This document shows, one piece after another, positions 44,871 through 56,149 of a DNA stretch of 64,000 nt; the stretch's first letter is position 1; every line of letters starts with the position of its first letter. Below the pieces are notes generated by a model. That model was given only the letters and a program-made list of their open reading frames with translations. It was not told the DNA's origin and ran no database searches. The stretch is from Taeniopygia guttata (taxonomy: Eukaryota > Chordata > Aves > Passeriformes > Estrildidae), in the NCBI RefSeq assembly GCF_048771995.1, contig NC_133027.1:102732501-102796500 (forward strand). The letters run 5' to 3'. The translations under genes and the position numbers were made by a program.

Positions 44871-47800
44871 AAGCATTCGATCTTTAAATTGAGTTCAATT
44901 TGTAAACTACCACATGGTTTTCATAAACTGTCAAAATAAAATACATTAATTGATTGAATAACAAATTACAGAAGGTAATACACAAGTTACACTGCCATAC
45001 AGATACGAAATTAAAAAAAAATCCGAATTCCAACTAAGATGGAGAAACAATTATAACTTTTTTTATTTTTACATTCAAATCAACAAAGTAGTCATTATTG
45101 TACAACTTCTTACCTGCAAAGCAATGCAGGCAAAGGCTTTCTGTCAAGTAGTAATGAATACTTACTTGCTTGTGATTACCCTTGTTTGTTATCTTGTGGG
45201 AAGAGCAATGAGAAACAAAATCCTTAAAACTAAGGCAAGTCAGGAGTTTAACAAGCACATGTGTCCATCAAAAGGAAAGAATTTGAGAAGATATCTGTGC
45301 ATCTTACTGAAATTGTTCAATTTATTTCTGCACTATCTTGAGACACTCATCAAGTTCAGCCTGAGGTTCCTAAAGGTCCAATCATTTCTAGGGTCTGAAA
45401 TAAACTCAAAGAAATATCCAGTTGCACAGCAGACTGTAGATCTAGGAACTGAAGTATGTTAGTATTTCCAAGCAGCCATAACAAATTTGTCAAACAATAA
45501 ATATTGATACTTTTCTAGTTTTGGAATTACTAAATTTCCTCCACACTTTTTATGGCTCACAATTATGGAAAAATAACTAAAAAAAATCCAATGTTCTGAA
45601 AGGAAGAAAAAAAATCTCAAAATAAAACTGATGAGGGAGTACAGTTTTTATTTATACATCTAACATTTGGAGTGTGGGCTAACAGGGAGGAACTGTACCT
45701 TCTTAAAGAACACCTCAAAAGGACATAGAAAAATTTTCCCCATTTGGACAGCATGTCCATCTCCATTTATTTCAACAGGAGGAAGCATCCTGGATTTCCA
45801 GAGTTAGGGAGGGGAAAAAAAAATCCTAGTTTTATTTTAACATAAAGTCACCACATATCTTTTTTGGGACAACAGTTACTATCACCCTTCCCCTCGTTGC
45901 ACTTGTGTCCACTCAATCCTCTTGGCTCAACCCTGTCCTGACACGGCCACAGTCTCTCCCTGTCTCAGAGCAGAGGCAGTGACCTGCTGGTGTTGTTACT
46001 CAGAGAAGGGAAAGAAAATACCCATAGTTTCTTTGATTCCAGGTTTGGTGGGGTTTCTTTTATTAACACATCTATTGTGCATTTCACTGGCCTCATTTTT
46101 CCTGTGTCTCTCGACCAGTATAAAACAAGGCAAGATTAAGCAGTTCGGATGCAGCTTGCTTGAATTCTAGCAGAATGCAGGGCCCTGCTAAGTAATTGTA
46201 ACAAATAATTTTATTTGTATGCCCTGTCCACAGTAAATCTAGAAACCCATAGTTCTGGGTGATTGCTTTTGGTAAAGTAGCAAGGAGTTCTGCAGGCTGA
46301 ATTACTGTATTGATACTAATTGCATCTTTATCTCTTAACTGTTGTCTAGTAGTCTCTAATATAAAAAATATTTTAAATCCACTTTTAATCCTATGTTTTC
46401 ATTATATACTGTTCAAAAAAATAAAACTGAAAATAAGATGGTTTAGGCCAAGATTCAGAAAAAATAACCCATAGTAAGGAATATGCTTGTGTTAGCTAGC
46501 AGGTCCTCTTTTTTTTTTTTTTGCCTTTGTATTCCACTATATAGTTTTTTTCCAAGAACGTAATGATACAAAAAATTTCCAAATAACACTGAGTCAGACT
46601 TCCCAGATTATAACATAACCTAAACTCTTTAGTAAATTTAAAAAGCCTAACAGTCTTAAAAGCCTCCTTGTTTGTTTTCTGGACAAAAGCATCCTACCTG
46701 TGAGGCTGACAGTGGTAAAGGCACTGCTAAGGCTTCTTTCCAAGCAGCCTCTCCAAGAAACACACCTTAAAGAGTACCCAGCATAAAACTATCCTCAGCA
46801 CAGTGAATAAATTTCTTGCACAGAGCTTGTATTTTATAGGTTTTGCCTTACATATACTCAGAATTCCAGTTTTGAAGTCACATACTCTAAAGTTTCTTAC
46901 CTTAAGACTTTAGCATACCAGTTCCTTGTACATTTTCAGTTATGGAAGGTTTATCAACAGCCAGAAATCAACCTCACCTCCAAAAAAAAAAAAAAAAAAA
47001 AACAAAACAAAAACCTAGAACATGGAAGGGAAAAAAGCAGACTAAATTTTTGTAACTTTATTTCATATTTTTCCTGAGTTTAGCATTCATCACCTATTTC
47101 CCATTTACTAATGTCAACAGGCTGCATTACTTACATGCATTACTGCTTTCTGTGTAGACAAAACTTTGTTGCATTCTTTGACAGTGGAGGGGAAAGGCAA
47201 AACTAGCCAAACAACTGAGGAGCACAAATCTGGCAGGGAGGGAAGGAAGGGTTTTGTAACTAGCATAGTACTGCCTTTTTTAAATTTAAAATTTAAATAA
47301 AGTGGTAACAAAATTTCTCACTCTAACTAGTGTCTTAGTGTTATCTTCAGCAATTGCACTGAGAAAAAAATTACTACTTTTCTAAATTTTATCATCTTTT
47401 AAAAGCAGTTTTTTCTATGGTCTTTATCAGTACTGGACTCATATTCATACCTAGTAACATATGAACTACTGATTTTCATAAACACTTGCATACTTGGTGG
47501 AGGGGAGGTTTGTCTTTTCTAATTTTGGTTAATTTTTTTACAAGTAGAAGAGGATTCTTTTTTTTTTTTATTTGCTTCCATCTATTATTGTGAAGCAAAG
47601 ACTGCTACCGTTAATTAACACAAAACCTCTATGTAAAGTCACACAGTACAGAGAAGTATCAGGACATCCTTTTAGACTATCCAGATCTATCTGCAGCTAC
47701 CAAACTGAAATACAGCATGTAGCACATGGGAAGGTGAATTTAGGGAACAGTGGATGGGGTGGGAGCCACTTGTTAGAAGTGTAGGTTTACACAACAAACC

Positions 47801-49320
47801 AGCAGAACATCACATATCAAAAATGCCCTTGCCCAGTTCTCCAGCATCCATAAGGATCAGGGATCTCTGGCAGTGGGCTCAGAGTGTAACTCCGAAACCT
47901 GGGTAATTTCTTTGGGTTTTTAGAACAATATGTATCTAACACAAATGGACCTCATAACAGGCTCCCAGACTAAAATATTTTTCAGGCTTTAATTAGTTTA
48001 ATTTAACTGAGGACAAAAGCCACCTTCACTAAAAGGGATGTAATTTAGATAGAAGATAGTGAACTATGTAAGAAGAAGTAAAAACATCATCTTCAGCAAT
48101 AAGAGAATTTAAAGCACTTGCTGAGAGTGAAGTTGAGTGGGTGTTTTTCTAAAAACTGTGTGGAAACCAACAATAGCAACGTCCTAGTGGTATCCAACCT
48201 TCTCACCCTGAAGTTGTGTAGGCATGACCTTTTGTTTTTCCTCTCAGTTTAACAAATACTTCAGCAGAAATTTTGAGAACAGTTCATTCTTTCCAAGGAC
48301 AATCTTGCTACTGTAGATTGACCCTTTATGTACTGATCCACACCCTCACATGCAAAATTGTGGATTTCAGTTTTATATTTATGTAGCCATTATCTGCCTC
48401 AGACAGGAGAAGAGAGAACATCATTCCTGGAAACACTGTACAATACAATTTGAATAGGCAGATACAGCCATATTGATTTGTTTGTTGTTGAGCTGCTGTT
48501 TTTTTTTTATCAGGATACTTCTAAGAGAACCATTTGTATCCTAGGAAATTGCAGTGAAACAGTATAACAATTTCCATGTAGAAAAATAATATTACTTATA
48601 TGAGAAAAAAATAATTAATTATTATATTTTTGTTGCTTGCAACTCTGTCTTAGAGAAATTCTCAAAATGGAACCTCTTGCTGATCTTTCCTAAATTGTAT
48701 ATCTGAACTGTGGATCATTACGTGAGCCAAACAGTAGTTACAGCGGAAAAAGACATGACTCTTAAATAGCAGTAATGTTTTGATATCTACACAGTCCAGC
48801 CACACTGACCTTCAAAATCCAGCACAGCTCCGTAACACAGGGATGTCTAAGAAACAGTGTATACTTTTCTACAGAAACAACAAGATAGAAAGCAGAAATA
48901 CAAACTCTTGCAATACATCAGGGACCTTCTTTTGGTCTTAAGACTTTTTACTTGTCTTCTTCCCCCACCCTTAAACCACATGAAGCCAGGTAGGATAAGC
49001 TATGGAGGACAAAATGTAGCAGAATGTACCAGTATGCTATTGAATAAATTGTTCTGACAGTACAAGGCCTAAGACATACAGCAAAAAAAGCTGCCACTAC
49101 TGGTTACTACACCACTCCTTACGCCTTTTTTCCAGGTGTAAAAATATATCATCTTCCTCAAGTGAAGTTCTTATCATTTGGTTCTTTCAGATCCCTCAAG
49201 ATTACTCCTGCAATAACACTGCATCTTAAATGGATAGGCAGTAGAGGGTTACAGTAATTTTACATAATTTGTCCAACATATTACTGATGTTTCCTTTATT
49301 CTCCCTTTATTTTCCTTTCC

Positions 49321-49345
49321 TAATTGGAAATTCAATTTCCAATTA
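49321..49345. repeat. Perfect 25-bp palindrome
   Basis: Arms TAATTGGAAATT (49321-49332) and AATTTCCAATTA (49334-49345) around a single C. Every position pairs. Confidence 0.9.
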
Positions 49346-51924
49346 CATAGACTGGCTGGATCCCAAACAAACTGTAAGGTGTTTGGGGCAAAGTTCTCTC
49401 TTTTTCAGGATTAGACACACAACAATGGTAACATAGCAGAGCATTCTCCTTTTTTATTCTAGAATGTTTTAAATATCATTTTTCTCAACAAAATTAGTGC
49501 TTGGTACTATTAACTGCAAGGAGAAAATCTTGCACAGTGTGTTCCTTCCTGCTTCATAGAAGGAAAAGGAGGAGAGATCCATAAGAGAGAGCATAAACAT
49601 CATCAACTCACAGCAAATGGTCATCTCTCCAAGTTAGCACAGCGACAGAAAACCTGACAAGAAAGAGTAAAGTATAAGTTTAGCACAGTTTCTCCAACTG
49701 CATGGAAGCAAAGCACTTGCTTTGCATTTAGAAAAACAAACCCCTCCCAAACCACAACAAACACACAAAAATGTAAACACTGCACAGGAGAACCAAACTA
49801 CATTTCTTACAGAGGTCCAACAGCTTTAAGTATCAATTAGGTGACTTCTGCTTTCTGCTGAACAGTCCTATGAAAAGTAGTTCAGGTAACTGTCTGCAGA
49901 AGTGAAAGAGGACAAAGTAAAAGCACACTGGTTTACCAAAACAATTACAATATCTTTTTTCCCTTGTGGGAAACAACTGGCCCTAAACCCAAATCATTTG
50001 TACAGAGGTGCTACCATTTCAGCCACATACATAAGATCTTCATACACAGTCTGAGAATTTTCACTGACAAGACTGAATGTCAGCGCTCTGATTCAAAGAC
50101 AAACAGCCAGCTATTACCAAAATTTCCTTTACAAAGGGTATGCAAAAAATAAGTGCTTAAATAATATCTGTAGACTGACTTTCTGAAATGGCCTCTTGTC
50201 CTCAGCTGCCTATGCAACACAAGATGAAGTTAGCTACACTCAGCTTTTCCCACAGTGTGTGTCATCATAATCAACCAGACACAGAACCTCTTTACTCTTT
50301 GCAAACAGTACAGCTCACCAGATATTTAGATTAACTGAAGAGAAATAAAACAATGATACTGAAAGGGCTGAGCAGGAACAGCTGTCCCTCCTGTCAAGAA
50401 AAAGACAAAATAATTTCTTTTTAAGTAAAAAAATATAATCATACAGTGTCAGTAAAATTCACACATAGGAAGTCGCTGAAACAAGTCTACAAATATGTAA
50501 AGGTGGAACAGAAGTTTTCATAACACAACCATAGGAATAAGAATTTTTTTTACCAAGCTTTACAGTTCAGAGTAAAAATCTTTAGAAGACCAAGAATAGG
50601 CTTCTTGCCAACACAGAATGGAGACTATGGCACCCGCTCCAAAATTAGTTCCTCTGTACAGCTGTCAGGATCAAAGTACTGGGCAAGATGGATGTTAGCA
50701 CTAACCCATTATGCTCATTCCTACAGTGCAACAAATAATTTATCTCAAAATACTATTTTTAACACAGTGCCAGAGAGTCCTAACACTGCCCACTCCATTC
50801 AATGTATCTACCACTAATACTGCACAACACAGTCCAAGTCTCAAATTTTGGCAATATGATAGGATACCTGGTGACATGCATTTAAATAGATGAAGTCCTT
50901 AAACTTCTCAAAGGAACTGCAACATGACTTTCTTCATCTCACAAGAATAAGTTACCAACTGTTCTGATGCAGAAGAATCCCATTCAGATCTGGAAAGGAG
51001 ATAACTCTTGAAACCTTTAACTGGAAAACAGCACTACAAAAAGAGAGAAAACAAAGAAAAAAAATCTCAGTTGGGGATATTAACAGTAGAAAGGCAGGAA
51101 ATGCTTTGCTGTTTCATTTTAATGGCCAGTTATAGAACAAATTTTTCTAATTTCTGTCTTAAAACATTAAGACTAGTATTCAAAAATCCTAATGAATGCT
51201 AGCTTGAGACTGAAGGCCTGATTTTCTAGAGCTGTAGAGAAGCCACCATCTTCCACTGGTTGCACTAAAATGTGAAGTCCTTGAAAATTTCAAGAATGTT
51301 GAATGAAACACAGCAACAACCATCAGTGTAAAAGAACTAATAAATCTCACCCTATCCACTCCAAGCCTCCCACTTACCACCCAGCAGGCCTAGTTGTGTT
51401 TAATATAAAAGAAACACAGGAGTTGATGGATGACACCTATATATTTTCCAGCAGAGGCGTGAACAGACTCCAAGCAGTGTAATTTATCTGAAATTACCTT
51501 GATCCCAGGCATGCTTTTCTTAATGTGTTTATGACGACAAAGAGCTTACTTTTCTTTGTGGAACAATTATAAACCTTCACATTAAAGCACAAGTTTCCAG
51601 GCTGGATATTGCCAAAAGGTTTCCATGGTCGTCCTATCTTCTTTGGGTTTCACACAATACACATCATCCATCTATAATTTTTCTGAAGAAGCATCACAAA
51701 TCTGTTGACCTGTTTCTAAAAATATTTAAAGACACAGCTTTTAAATGGTGTAAGGCAACATTCCCAAGACAGGAAACTGTCAAAATGCTCTTTCCAAAAA
51801 AACTGAAAGCATGAAACTGTCACCATAAGATAAAAAGGACAAATATGTGATCTGCAATACTTTCCCTGACCTAGAATTTAATGAGTTAGGAATTTATAGT
51901 TGAGATGGGCATAACATATAACAG

Positions 51925-52370
51925 GTGCTGAAGAGCATCCAAAGAGCAATAAAGCTGGTGAAAGGTCTGGTGCACAAATTTTATGAGGAGCAGCTGAGTG
52001 GGCTGGGGCTGTTTAGCCTGGAAAGGAGGCTGAGGGGAATATTCATGGCTGTCTACACTGCCTGAAAGGAGGCTGTAGCAAGGTGGGGAATGGTCTCTTC
52101 TCACAGGTAATAACAGGATGAGAAGAAACAGCCTCAAGTTGCACCAGGAGAGGTTTAGATTAGATATTTGGAAAACTTTCTTCACAGAGAGACTTGTCAA
52201 GCATTGCAACAGGCTGCTCAAGGAAGTAGTGGAGTCACCATCCCAGGCAGTATTTAAAAGAAGCATGGATTTGAGACTTAGGGATGTGGTTTAGTGGTAG
52301 ACTTGGCAGTGCTGCGTTAATGGTTGGATTCAATTTTAGAGGTAATTTCCATTCTATATTATTCCATAGT
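51925..52370 (+). mobile_element. CR1 LINE fragment
   Basis: It contains CR1 body and 3' motifs in order: AGGAGCAGCTGAGTGGGCTG, GGGCTGTTTAGCCTGGAAAG, TCAAGTTGCACCAGGAGAGG and TTTAGATTAGATATTTGGAA. It ends in a diverged CATTCTATATTATTCC tail. It is 5'-truncated with small internal differences and no coding capacity. Confidence 0.85.
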
Positions 52371-53035
52371 AATATAGGCATGTTAAAACATCATTTTAAG
52401 AATTTAGTTTCTTCTGAATAAACAGTCTTTACTTTCCCCTAGCTCACCACTCAACAGTTAATGCTGTCATTAACCCTCACTGTAAGGTAATAATATGCAG
52501 AAGTCCACACTCCAGAGTCTGGTTTGAAATGAATTCCAAGAACCCACACCAACAAAACTTGCAAGAGGTCTCAACCCTGTGTGGAGCATCCTCAGAAGCT
52601 GTGTAGGTTTTAAGCTGAGTTAATTAACGGATAGGGAAAGTTGTTTCCTTTTGAGCTTGTGTTTCTACTTTTTTCCCCTTCACTAAAAGGGAAGAAGCAA
52701 CTGCTTCACCTTCCTTGTCTGCAACTTGTCCATTCCCTAATTCCCTTCCTCTCTGTTGCAATCCACTTTGTACCCCAAGGATCCCTGCCGTCCTGCTCAA
52801 ACACAAACCTTCCCCCTGAAACTATGATTTGGGAAACAAACTTTAAGAAGAAAGGCATAATCTGCAGGAATGTCAAACTGACAGGCTCATAATGAGAATC
52901 TTTAGCCTGGCCCAATCTGCACCTTCTGAACGCACTGGTTACTTTGCTGTCCTCTAGGGATTATGTCCGGAAACAAAAACTACAAACAAGGATACGGACA
53001 AGGAAGGACATACAGAGGAAAGGAGACAACATAAA

Positions 53036-53200
53036 GCAAGGAGAAGTTGTGGATGCCCCATCCCTGGAAGTGTCCAAGGCCAGGCTGGATGGGGCTCTGA
53101 GAAACCTGATCTAATGAAGTGGCATCCCTGCCCTTGGCAAGGGTTTGGAACTAGATGATCTTTAAGGTCCCTTCCAACCCAATCCATGCTGTGATTCTAC
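53036..53200 (+). mobile_element. CR1 LINE 3'-end fragment
   Basis: GTTGTGGATGCCCCATCCCT, then AAGGCCAGGCTGGATGGGGC, then GGAACTAGATGATCTTTAAG, then GTCCCTTCCAACCCAATCCA, ending CTGTGATTCTACATG. This is the classic CR1 3' end. A short GTTA microsatellite (53203-53219) follows directly. Confidence 0.92.
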
Positions 53201-54937
53201 ATGTTAGTTAGTTAGTTAGCTAATGTTAGTCTAAAATAACTCCTTAGGCATCGTTTCTATAACAAATGCAGGACCAATGTCACAAACAACTACTTGATTA
53301 TCAAGTCACATCTAATCCAGAAGCACCCATATACTGAACGTGACAGAGGATCTGTGGAGAGAGGGATAAAAAAACAACCAAATAAAAAAAATTAAAATAG
53401 AAGACAAGAGAAGGTTAAGACAAGAATCCAAGAGAAGAAACAGCCCAAAGCAAGCCAACTTCCAGATTGCATGGGGGGAAAAAATCATTACATGCATCTG
53501 CTAATATCTTAGTGCTTAACTAAGTGAACCTATGCCCCTTTATTGTAATATCTGAAAAGCAGTTTCATCAGCAGCCACGCAAATAACAGAAACAGAAAAG
53601 GTCAAGCTCCTCTCACAATTCTCCTCCAAACTATGCTACAAGGAATCTTTCTTCCTTTCTGGTGGTTACTTTCATGACACTTGTACGAACTTAAAATTCC
53701 TGAAAGGTGTAACAGCTTACTAAAACTTCTGGCAGTTTTTATCAGTAGTTTAGAACTGTTAGACAAATACAGTCATAGTGCCACATGTGTGCCCAAATTT
53801 CACATCTGTGGAAAATGAAGATAAAATTCTCAAATAGATGGCCTTAGAACTAAAACAACAAATCCAAATTTCCTGCAAGTTTTCATAATGATTTCCTGCT
53901 TCTTGTAAATTTCCTAAGTTTTGTGCCTTAAAAGTACAAACATTGGTTCAAGATTTTCCTGTGGTTGTGGCATTTCATTTTCTTATTGTGAGTTCTTTCA
54001 TGTACATTAAACTGTGAGACTGCGAATCCTCAATTGTTGAGGCACTTGCAGGCAGTCAACCACCGCTGCTCCTACCTTGTCCTTACTAATCTTTCTCTCC
54101 AGCTCTTGAAAAACAGCAAGCATAAAGGAGTTGCAGCTTGTTTACTTGCATTTTTGATAGCCGTTGGCCAAAAGCCGTCACAAAACCAGTTCTTCAAAGA
54201 CACAAAATTCCCAAAGCAGGAAACATCTTGACAGTATTTTCCTGACATATTCTAGGAAGCACACATATACCAAAGGCTTTTCAAAAGTAGATAACTTGAC
54301 CATAATGGGCTGCTTTCAAGGCAAGTATGAAGAAACAGCAAACATCGCTAACAGTATCATGATACAATCCAACTATAAGGCACTTAGTAGCTTTAAGTAT
54401 GGACACAAGTAGTCATCTTCCCTTTATCTCAGCGTAATAAAGAAGCTGCACTATTCCTGCTAGCACTCTTCAATCAATTAATCAATCAATCAGCCAACCA
54501 GCTGGGGGTAGACAGCCACCAGGGCAGAGTTCGGGAAGAATTGCTGAGATGTGACAAAGGGTAATGGATCGTGTCAGACACTCTTAGCTGGAACATGAGA
54601 CTTCAGCTTGATATACAGCAATTTAAGTTCATACTTTTTTCCCTACATCCGAAAATCAGACTGACAAACCAACACTGCATCATTAAAAATACCTCTAACA
54701 CATTAAAACATAGCTGCAAGAACATTAAATGTATTTCCATAGAACAAACCAGACTAATAATGCCTCTCCAGATTAAGCAGCAAGACTGCTGTCACACTGC
54801 AACTCAGACTCGGTCTGGAGCCCATCTCAGCCCTTTTTTACCTCATAAAACGTGAATATTTGAGACAAACTGGATGGCAACACCGCAGCACCTGGTAACG
54901 CACCGGAATTCACTTAACAGGTAAATAAATATATCAC

Positions 54938-54989
54938 TTTTTCAATTTAGAAAGAAAACCAGTACGGGTTTTCTTTCTAAATTCAAAAA
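54938..54989. repeat. Near-perfect inverted repeat at RCOR3 CpG-island edge
   Basis: Left arm 54938-54960 is TTTTT, C, AATTTAGAAAGAAAACC. Right arm 54967-54989 is GGTTTTCTTTCTAAATT, C, AAAAA. Twenty-two of 23 positions pair; the only mismatch is C54943/C54984. The loop is AGTACG. It lies at the abrupt switch from AT-rich DNA to the CpG island. Confidence 0.9.
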
Positions 54990-55395
54990 TTTAAGCACCG
55001 GCTTTCCCCGCCGGGGCCCGGTCTCGGTCCCGCTCCGCGGCCCCGGGCCGGGCCCTGCGCGGCCGCGGCTCCTCCCGCCCCGGCTCCGGCCCCACAGGGG
55101 CCGCGACACCCGCCCGCCGGGATCCCTGCGCCGCCGCCGTCGCCGGGAAATAGTCCTCGCTCTGCTCTGGGCCCGCTGGCCGGTGAGCTCCGCGGCGCGG
55201 CGGCATGGCCGCGGCCCGGGAGCGGCAGCAATCCTCCCTTTCTTCCTCCCTTCGGCCGCGCCGCCGGCGCTCCGGCGGCATCCCCGCCCCGCGGCGAGAT
55301 CCGGCCGGGCCGGCGCGGAGGGATTCCCGGCGCCGGGGGAGGGGGGCGCGGCGGGCGGGGGGAGGAGGTGCCCGAGGGGGGGGCGGGGAGGGGGC

Positions 55396-55406
55396 AACAT
55401 GGCGGC
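55396..55406 (+). promoter_or_regulatory. YY1-type element
   Basis: AACATGGCGGC matches the consensus for YY1 sites commonly found just downstream of CpG-island transcription starts (established motif). It lies 67 bp upstream of the RCOR3 start codon and its ATG opens a short upstream ORF. Confidence 0.65.
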
Positions 55407-55416
55407 TCCGTATTAA
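55399..55416 (+). other. Five-codon upstream ORF in RCOR3 leader (MAAPY)
   Basis: ATG GCG GCT CCG TAT TAA has A at -3 and G at +4, a strong initiation context. It ends 56 nt before the RCOR3 ATG and is in a different frame. It would be in the mRNA only if transcription starts upstream of 55399. Confidence 0.5.
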
Positions 55417-55472
55417 CTTCCCCCCCCTCGGCAGCAACGCTGCCGCCGCTCTCCCCCGCTCCCAGCCCTGGC

Positions 55473-55614
55473 ATGCCGGGCATGATGGAGAAGGGCGCGG
55501 AGCTCTTGGGGGGTAAGAGCCGGGCAGCCCCCAACGGCGCCAAGAGCAGCAGCCCCTCCAACGGGCACTACTCGGAGCCGGAGAGCGGCGGCGGCGACAG
55601 TGGCGACGAGCACG
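55473..55614 (+). CDS. RCOR3: RCOR3 coding exon 1
   Basis: It encodes residues 1-47 plus one base: MPGMMEKGAELLGGKSRAAP, NGAKSSSPSNGHYSEPESGG, then GDSGDEH. This is the variable, probably disordered N-terminus of a CoREST protein ending in the acidic run before ELM2. The start is chosen because MPGMMEKG matches the human RCOR3 start as I recall it. A second Met pair follows at 55482-55487. The frame is open upstream but without another ATG. The donor is GAGCACG|GTGCGAG, and its final G joins AT of exon 2 to make Asp48. Confidence 0.93.
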
Positions 55615-56092
55615 GTGCGAGCCTGGGGCCGCCCCGCCGGCGGCGGCAGGGGGGTGGCGAAGGCGGCGGGAGGGGCGGCGAACCGAGCCGAGCCGCCTCC
55701 CCCTTCCCGGTGCCGGGGCTCCGCCGCTCCGTCCGTGCCGCGGCCGCGCGTGTGCGGGGCGGGGGGGGCGGGAGCGCGCGGCGCGGCCCCGCGGCTGCCC
55801 CCGCGGTACTTAACGATGGGGAGGGAGTGTCTCCCGGGAGCCGCCGCCGTCCCCATTGTTCCGCTGGAATAAACTCCCCCTTCCGCCTCCTCCTGCCCCC
55901 TCCTCGGCGGTCGTCGGGGCTTAATCCGCGGCGGCGGCGGTGGGCGGGGGGTGGCGGGGGGAGGAGGTGGCTTATTCCGCACGGCCGCGGCGGGGGCTCC
56001 GCCAGCCCGCCCGCCCGCCGCACGGCGGGAGCCTGGGACGGCGCCCGGGGACGCTCCAGCCCTGAATTTCTCTTCCCCCCTTTGCCTTGCAG
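55615..56092 (+). other. RCOR3: RCOR3 intron 1 (478 bp, GC-rich)
   Basis: A short intron wholly inside the CpG island, with GTGCGAG donor and tttgccttgcag acceptor. G-rich near 55930-55970, with several runs of four or more G. No other feature seen. Confidence 0.88.
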
Positions 56093-56149
56093 ATGTAGGA
56101 ATGAGGGTCGGAGCGGAATACCAGGCGCGCATTCCTGACTTCGAGCCCG
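56093..56149 (+). CDS. RCOR3: RCOR3 coding exon 2 (start of ELM2)
   Basis: It encodes the end of Asp48 to residue 66 plus one base of Gly67: VGMRVGAEYQARIPDFEP. The MRVGxxYQA and PDF motifs mark the N-terminal edge of the ELM2 domain, which contributes to HDAC binding in CoREST proteins. Length is 57 nt, flanked by ccttgcag and GTAAATG. Codons split at both ends fit the neighbouring exons. Confidence 0.94.

Larger units (their letters stand above)
40771..54937. other. Intergenic region between divergent KCNH1 and RCOR3
   Basis: About 14 kb with no recognisable gene; all open frames are short and without family resemblance. It contains a 17-bp tandem duplication (41375-41408), two LTR segments (about 41916-42300 and 42858-43436), a possible old CR1 (about 44480-44620), a duplicated A-rich motif (44820-44870), an A run (46982-47002), a 25-bp palindrome (49321-49345), and CR1 fragments at about 51925-52370 and 53036-53200. 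Confidence 0.8.
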
